Positions 6,347-9,994 of a stretch of 9,994 bases of DNA are shown here, piece by piece. Location of the stretch: contig CAYYYL010000062.1 of NCBI GenBank assembly GCA_964475835.1, positions 1 to 9,994 of the forward strand. The letters run 5' to 3'. The first letter of the stretch is position 1. Every line of letters begins with the position of its first letter. The notes beneath the pieces are model-generated. The model did not search any database. It had not been told where the DNA came from and saw only the letters and a program-made list of their open reading frames with translations. The stretch is from JABDCI01 sp964475835 (GTDB lineage Bacteria > Verrucomicrobiota > Verrucomicrobiia > JABWAM01). The translations under genes and the position numbers were made by a program.

Positions 6347-6567
6347 TGACCGGAAACCGCCAACCGACGACCCCGATCCTTCTGAATGGCAAAGCCCGCG
6401 AAGTTCATTCCCGCAGCGTGGCGGACCTTCTTTGCGAGTTAAATCTTCTTCCCACCCAGGTCGCCGTCGAGCACAATGGCATCGTCCTGTTTCGTCACGA
6501 ACTGCAAGACGTTTCCCTGAACCCAGAGGATCGCATCGAAATCATCCGCGTCGTCGCGGGAGGGTGA
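6346..6567 (+). CDS. thiS: ThiS sulfur carrier protein
   Basis: Ubiquitin-like sulfur carrier of thiamine thiazole synthesis. The C-terminal glycine is adenylated by ThiF, converted to a thiocarboxylate and delivered to ThiG. The protein is 73 residues from ATG 6346, begins its beta-grasp fold at PILLNGKAREV and ends precisely in the required Gly-Gly (VVAGG). Two starts are possible. ATG 6346 shares one base with the thiH stop (TGATG) and has GGA about 6 bases upstream, so it is preferred over ATG 6340, which has no space for a ribosome-binding site. The overlap predicts translational coupling to thiH. It ends 9 bases before the convergent dnaJ stop. The usual neighbour thiG is absent from the window, and so are thiC, thiE and thiF. 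Confidence 0.93.
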   Translation: MTGNRQPTTPILLNGKAREVHSRSVADLLCELNLLPTQVAVEHNGIVLFRHELQDVSLNPEDRIEIIRVVAGG

Positions 6568-6576
6568 ATAACCAGG

Positions 6577-7725
6577 TCAATGGGACGAATGCTTGAACAC
6601 GCGCTTCACGCGTTCAAAGAACGACTTCTGCATTGGAAAGATGTCCTCGTTGCATGAACGCGCAAACTCCTCGATCTTTTTCCGCTGCTCGGCATTGAGC
6701 TTGGTCGGCACCTCGACAATGACACGCACATGCTGGTCTCCATGGCCATGGCCATCCAGGGATCGAACCCCACGCCCCTTGAGTCGGAAAAGCGTTCCGC
6801 TCTGCGTGCCATGGGGAATTTTCAAACGGGCACTCCCGTTCAACGTGGGCACATCAAGTTCCCCACCGAGAGCAGCGAGCGCATAGGAAATGGGAATCTC
6901 ACAATAGATGTCCTCGCCATCACGCTTGAAAATCTCATGCTCCTGGACATGCAACACCACGTAGAGATCCCCGGCATGTCCACCGCGAACTCCGCTGTCC
7001 CCATTCCCCGAGGAACGCAGGCGCATCCCATTTTCAACCCCACCCGGCACGCGGATATTGATCTTCGCGGGGGTCTCGACAAGACCACTGCCACTGCATG
7101 TCTTGCAAGGCTTCTCGATCACATGCCCAGTGCCGCGGCATCGGCTGCAGGTTTGACTCACCATGAAAAACCCCCGCTGCGTGGTCACCTGCCCCCGACC
7201 GCCGCATTGGGCACATCGAACCATGCTGGTGCCGGGGCTCGCCCCCGAACCTTCACATGTCTGACAAGACTCCTGCCGTTGAATGGAAATCTCCTTTTCA
7301 CAACCAAACGCGGCTTCCTCGAAGGTGATTTGCAGATCATAGCGCAGATCACTTCCCGCCTGCGTGCCATCCGAAGATCCCCCACCGAAAAAATCTCCAA
7401 AAACACCCCCCATACCTCCCATCCCGCCAAACACCTGCTTGAACACATCAAACGGATCATGAAAATTGCCACCCCCACCGCCAAACCCACGACTTCCTGC
7501 GCCAAACGCCGCATGTCCAAATCGGTCATACGCAGCGCGTTTTTCAGGATCCGACAAAATTTCGTACGCCTCGGAAAGTTCCTTGAACTTTTCCTCCGCC
7601 GCCTTGTCCCCATGATTCCGATCGGGATGATATTTGAGCGCAAGCTTGCGATACGCCTTCTTCAACTCATCCTCAGTGGCGGTCCGGGCCACCCCCAGCA
7701 CCTCATAACAATCCGGTTTCGCCAT
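6577..7725 (-). CDS. dnaJ: Chaperone DnaJ (Hsp40, type I)
   Basis: Co-chaperone that delivers unfolded proteins to DnaK and stimulates its ATPase. The 382 residues from ATG 7725 show a J domain (about 4-70) with HPD at 33-35, a Gly/Phe-rich linker (about 74-118), a zinc-binding region with four CxxCxGxG repeats (Cys154/157, 171/174, 193/196, 207/210) and a C-terminal substrate-binding part (about 220-342). All type I features are complete. The tail (about 360-382) is basic and ends in HSSH. An in-frame GTG at 7734 would add three residues; ATG is favoured because relatives begin with MAK and because an AAGAG/GAG stretch lies 7-10 bases upstream. It lies 63 bases downstream of grpE in the same orientation; that gap has no strong terminator or promoter, so the genes are likely one transcript. 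dnaK is not in the window. Confidence 0.98.
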   Translation of the reverse strand: MAKPDCYEVLGVARTATEDELKKAYRKLALKYHPDRNHGDKAAEEKFKELSEAYEILSDPEKRAAYDRFGHAAFGAGSRGFGGGGGNFHDPFDVFKQVFGGMGGMGGVFGDFFGGGSSDGTQAGSDLRYDLQITFEEAAFGCEKEISIQRQESCQTCEGSGASPGTSMVRCAQCGGRGQVTTQRGFFMVSQTCSRCRGTGHVIEKPCKTCSGSGLVETPAKINIRVPGGVENGMRLRSSGNGDSGVRGGHAGDLYVVLHVQEHEIFKRDGEDIYCEIPISYALAALGGELDVPTLNGSARLKIPHGTQSGTLFRLKGRGVRSLDGHGHGDQHVRVIVEVPTKLNAEQRKKIEEFARSCNEDIFPMQKSFFERVKRVFKHSSH

Positions 7726-7788
7726 GGAACTCACTCTTGGATAAACGGTTGCGGTTTACGATGAAAATGCCGGGCTCGACAAAACTCG

Positions 7789-8379
7789 TCACACAGCCCG
7801 CCCCTTCGAGACAATCACCGTCGCTGGACGCAGCAACCGGTCGTTCAGACGATACCCCTTGCGTAACTGCTGGATGACCACACCTTCGGGTTGATCCGAT
7901 TCCTGATGGGCCACCGCCTCATGCTGGGCAGGATCAAACGGCTGCCCCATGGCTTCAATTTCCGAAACCCCCTGCCCCTTTAAAAATTGGCGGAATTGCG
8001 TCAACACCATCTCCATGCCCTGACGCAGTGGATCCTCCTGGCCCCCCTTCTGCACGGATTGAAGTCCCATTTCAAAATGATCAATCGGCGCGAGCAACTC
8101 CTGAAGCAGCTTCTCATTAGCTGTCTTGATGAGATCCGCCCGTTCGCGCGCCGCGCGCTTGCGGAAATTTTCGAAATCCGCCTGCGTCCGGAGGAGACGA
8201 TCCCAGTGCTCCTGGGCCTTGGCCGCCTGCTGCTTCAGCACGGCAAAATCATCACCCGACGAACCCTCCGCAACCGCTGCTTCAAGGGCGATTTCGGCAG
8301 CCGACTTCAAACCAGCTCCCGATTCGTTCATTTCGGAATCCGTTTTGTGCGATCGATTCTCTTTGCTCATGGTTTGCAT
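7789..8379 (-). CDS. grpE: GrpE nucleotide exchange factor
   Basis: Nucleotide exchange factor for DnaK: promotes ADP release so that substrate is freed, working with DnaJ encoded next door. The protein has 196 residues, within the family's usual size. A charged, poorly conserved N-terminus (1-43) precedes a long dimerising helix (about 44-100, including RTQADFENFRKRAARE) and the C-terminal beta-wing with the family signature around 172-193 (LRKGYRLNDRLLRPATVIVSKG). The ATG at 8379 lies one base after the stop of the upstream phosphatase gene (TGAAATG), and a weak AAG-type ribosome-binding site sits in the end of that gene; ATG 8370 is an alternative. The arrangement means grpE translation is probably coupled to the phosphatase. 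No CIRCE operator (HrcA site) is seen at this junction. Confidence 0.97.
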   Translation of the reverse strand: MQTMSKENRSHKTDSEMNESGAGLKSAAEIALEAAVAEGSSGDDFAVLKQQAAKAQEHWDRLLRTQADFENFRKRAARERADLIKTANEKLLQELLAPIDHFEMGLQSVQKGGQEDPLRQGMEMVLTQFRQFLKGQGVSEIEAMGQPFDPAQHEAVAHQESDQPEGVVIQQLRKGYRLNDRLLRPATVIVSKGRAV

Positions 8380-8380
8380 T

Positions 8381-9798
8381 TCAAATTCTTACCACCATCA
8401 GGGTCAAATCATCGCTCTGTGGATGATGTCCCACAAAACGACGCACCCGCTGCTCAATATTCTTCGTCATCTCCTCCGCACTCTGCCCCGCACAGGCATG
8501 CACCGCTTCGATCAGTTGCGTTCGACCGAATTCCTGTCCGGACTCATCCAGCGCCTCCGTGATGCCATCCGTATAGAAGACCACAGCATCACCTTTTTGA
8601 AGGATGACCTTCTGCTCTTGTAAAACGGTATCAAAAAGATCGCCATTGTCAATTCCCAGCGCCATCCCCTTGGGGGTCAACACCTCTTCCCGGCCATTTT
8701 TGCGAATGATCAGAGGCTCATGTCCTGCCCGGCAAAACGTGAATTCCATGGTTCGGATGTTGATCACCCCATAAATCATCGAAATGAACATATCCTCCCG
8801 CATATCAGGACGGATGACACGGTTGACCTGTTTCAACACATGACTGGGCGATGGATTCCCGATCGCCTTTGTCCGGAGCGCGCTCCGGCACATGGCCATG
8901 ATCAGGGCTCCCGAGACGCCCTTTCCCGACACATCCGCGATCGCCATCCCCCAATGATCCTGATTCACGGGAATGAAATCGTAGTAGTCGCCCCCCACCT
9001 TTTGAGCTGAAATATTCACCGCACTCACCTGAAGCCCCTCCAGGCGCGGAAACGTGGGAGGCAGCAGAAGCTGCTGGATTTCGCGAGCGATTTCGAGATC
9101 GCGATCCACGCGTTCCTTTTCCGCAAGCATCTGATGCAGGTTCGCATTAAAAATCGCAAAGGCACCCTGATTGGCAAGAGAGGTCACCAGGGAAAGATCC
9201 GCTTCATCGAAGGACTTTCCATCCTTGGTATTTGCCATCGCCATCACACCCAGCACCTGATTGCGAAAGATCAACGGCACGGCGAGGAATGTTTGAATGC
9301 GCAAAATTTCGCCTTCATACTTCGGCAGTCGCGCATCTTCACTCGGAGTCCGGATCAGCACCGCGGTTCCTGACTTCGCCACCTCCCCGATGATCCCCTC
9401 GCCCACGGCAATTCTCTGGGATTTCACCGCCTGTTCGAGAAAAACCGCACGGCTGGCGAGTTTCGATTCCATGAAATCCGCAGGTGGATGCGGTGGCGGA
9501 AAGGGACCTTCGATCACCACCGCCTCAAGATGCTGTCCGGCCGCATCGAGCAGAAAAATAGCTCCCGACTTCGCCTCGGCGGTTCGAACCGAACACTGAA
9601 TGATCAATCTCAGGATTTCCTCAATGTTCAGCTTCTCATTGAACGCCTCACCCACCTCCTCGAGAAAGGCCAGCACACGCTGCCGCTCCTGGATCAAATG
9701 ATGCCGGCTGGCCTGCAACAGATCCGCGCGCTTGCGCTGCTTCGACCCCAGATAGGCAAAATACCCCATCAGGAGCAGGACGAGTGAGAAGAGAACTT

Positions 9799-9802
<4 letters not shown>
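8381..9802 (-). CDS. Membrane-anchored GAF and PP2C (SpoIIE/RsbU-type) serine phosphatase
   Basis: Predicted Mn2+/Mg2+-dependent serine/threonine phosphatase of the SpoIIE/RsbU group, which typically dephosphorylates an anti-sigma-factor antagonist in partner-switch signalling. The 473 residues comprise an N-terminal membrane helix (about 3-19), a short coiled region (about 22-55), a GAF sensor domain (about 45-225), a linker helix EREIQQ-like with LLLPPTFP (about 229-252) and the phosphatase domain (about 255-473). Metal-site landmarks are present: GGDYYDF (Asp272), ADVSGKG (Asp290), FYTDGITEA (Asp412) and SDDLTLMVV (Asp464/465). It therefore looks active. The GAF domain carries a Pro-rich insertion around 99-108. 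The start is GTG 9802, overlapping the upstream stop by four bases (GTGA), with AGGA about 10 bases before it. Downstream, its stop is one base from grpE. No STAS or anti-sigma partner gene is adjacent. Confidence 0.93.

Positions 9803-9994
<192 letters not shown>

Noticed and set aside
6730..7764. Long plus-strand open frame (344 codons) antisense to dnaJ
   Set aside because: The opposite strand is an unambiguous complete DnaJ; the plus-strand product shows no recognisable features.
8371..8395. CIRCE heat-shock operator before grpE
   Set aside because: No TTAGCACTC/GAGTGCTAA inverted repeat; the grpE start directly abuts the upstream gene. An operator could lie beyond the window.

Overview
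The window looks like chromosomal DNA of a Gram-negative bacterium, most likely from the Verrucomicrobiota or another PVC-group lineage. That placement is an inference from three things: a free-standing tandem ACT-domain protein of a type I associate with that phylum, a GC-rich palindromic repeat inside hemW that resembles dispersed repeats I recall from such genomes, and the style of the lipoprotein and signalling genes. No 16S rRNA or tRNA is present to confirm it. Base composition is moderately GC-rich and even across the window, and coding density is very high. There are no insertion sequences, phage genes, CRISPR arrays or RNA genes.

Layout. Positions 1-3223 (minus strand) read fmdB-like zinc ribbon -> TPR/LysM lipoprotein -> corA -> PAS sensor histidine kinase, which is cut by the window start. 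The first two overlap by 8 bases. A 154-base gap with a possible promoter separates the pair from corA. corA and the kinase are 15 bases apart and look co-transcribed. Position 3224 begins a divergent gap, after which hemW (plus) runs to 4563 and converges on a tandem ACT-domain gene (minus, 4584-5069). A second divergent gap leads to thiH-thiS (plus, 5213-6567), which are translationally coupled. From 6577 to the right end everything is on the minus strand: an unidentified 3' gene end -> GAF/SpoIIE-type phosphatase -> grpE -> dnaJ. The first three of these are joined by start/stop overlap or a 1-base gap.

Function. The window is mostly housekeeping: radical-SAM cofactor work (hemW for heme handling, thiH/thiS for the thiazole of thiamine), Mg2+/divalent metal uptake (corA), envelope maintenance (LysM lipoprotein) and protein folding (grpE-dnaJ). 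Two signalling genes are embedded: a soluble NtrB-like kinase downstream of corA, and a membrane-anchored GAF-PP2C phosphatase directly coupled to grpE, which suggests a link between partner-switch signalling and the chaperone operon.

The most unusual features are short sequence structures, not new genes. They are a near-perfect 23-bp-arm inverted repeat inserted in frame in hemW, a degenerate heptanucleotide array that makes up the last codons of thiH and the ribosome-binding region of thiS, and recurring TTGAAA boxes very close to start codons. The window ends in a 35-base G run that is almost certainly a sequencing or assembly artefact at a contig end. I found no convincing novel multi-gene system.
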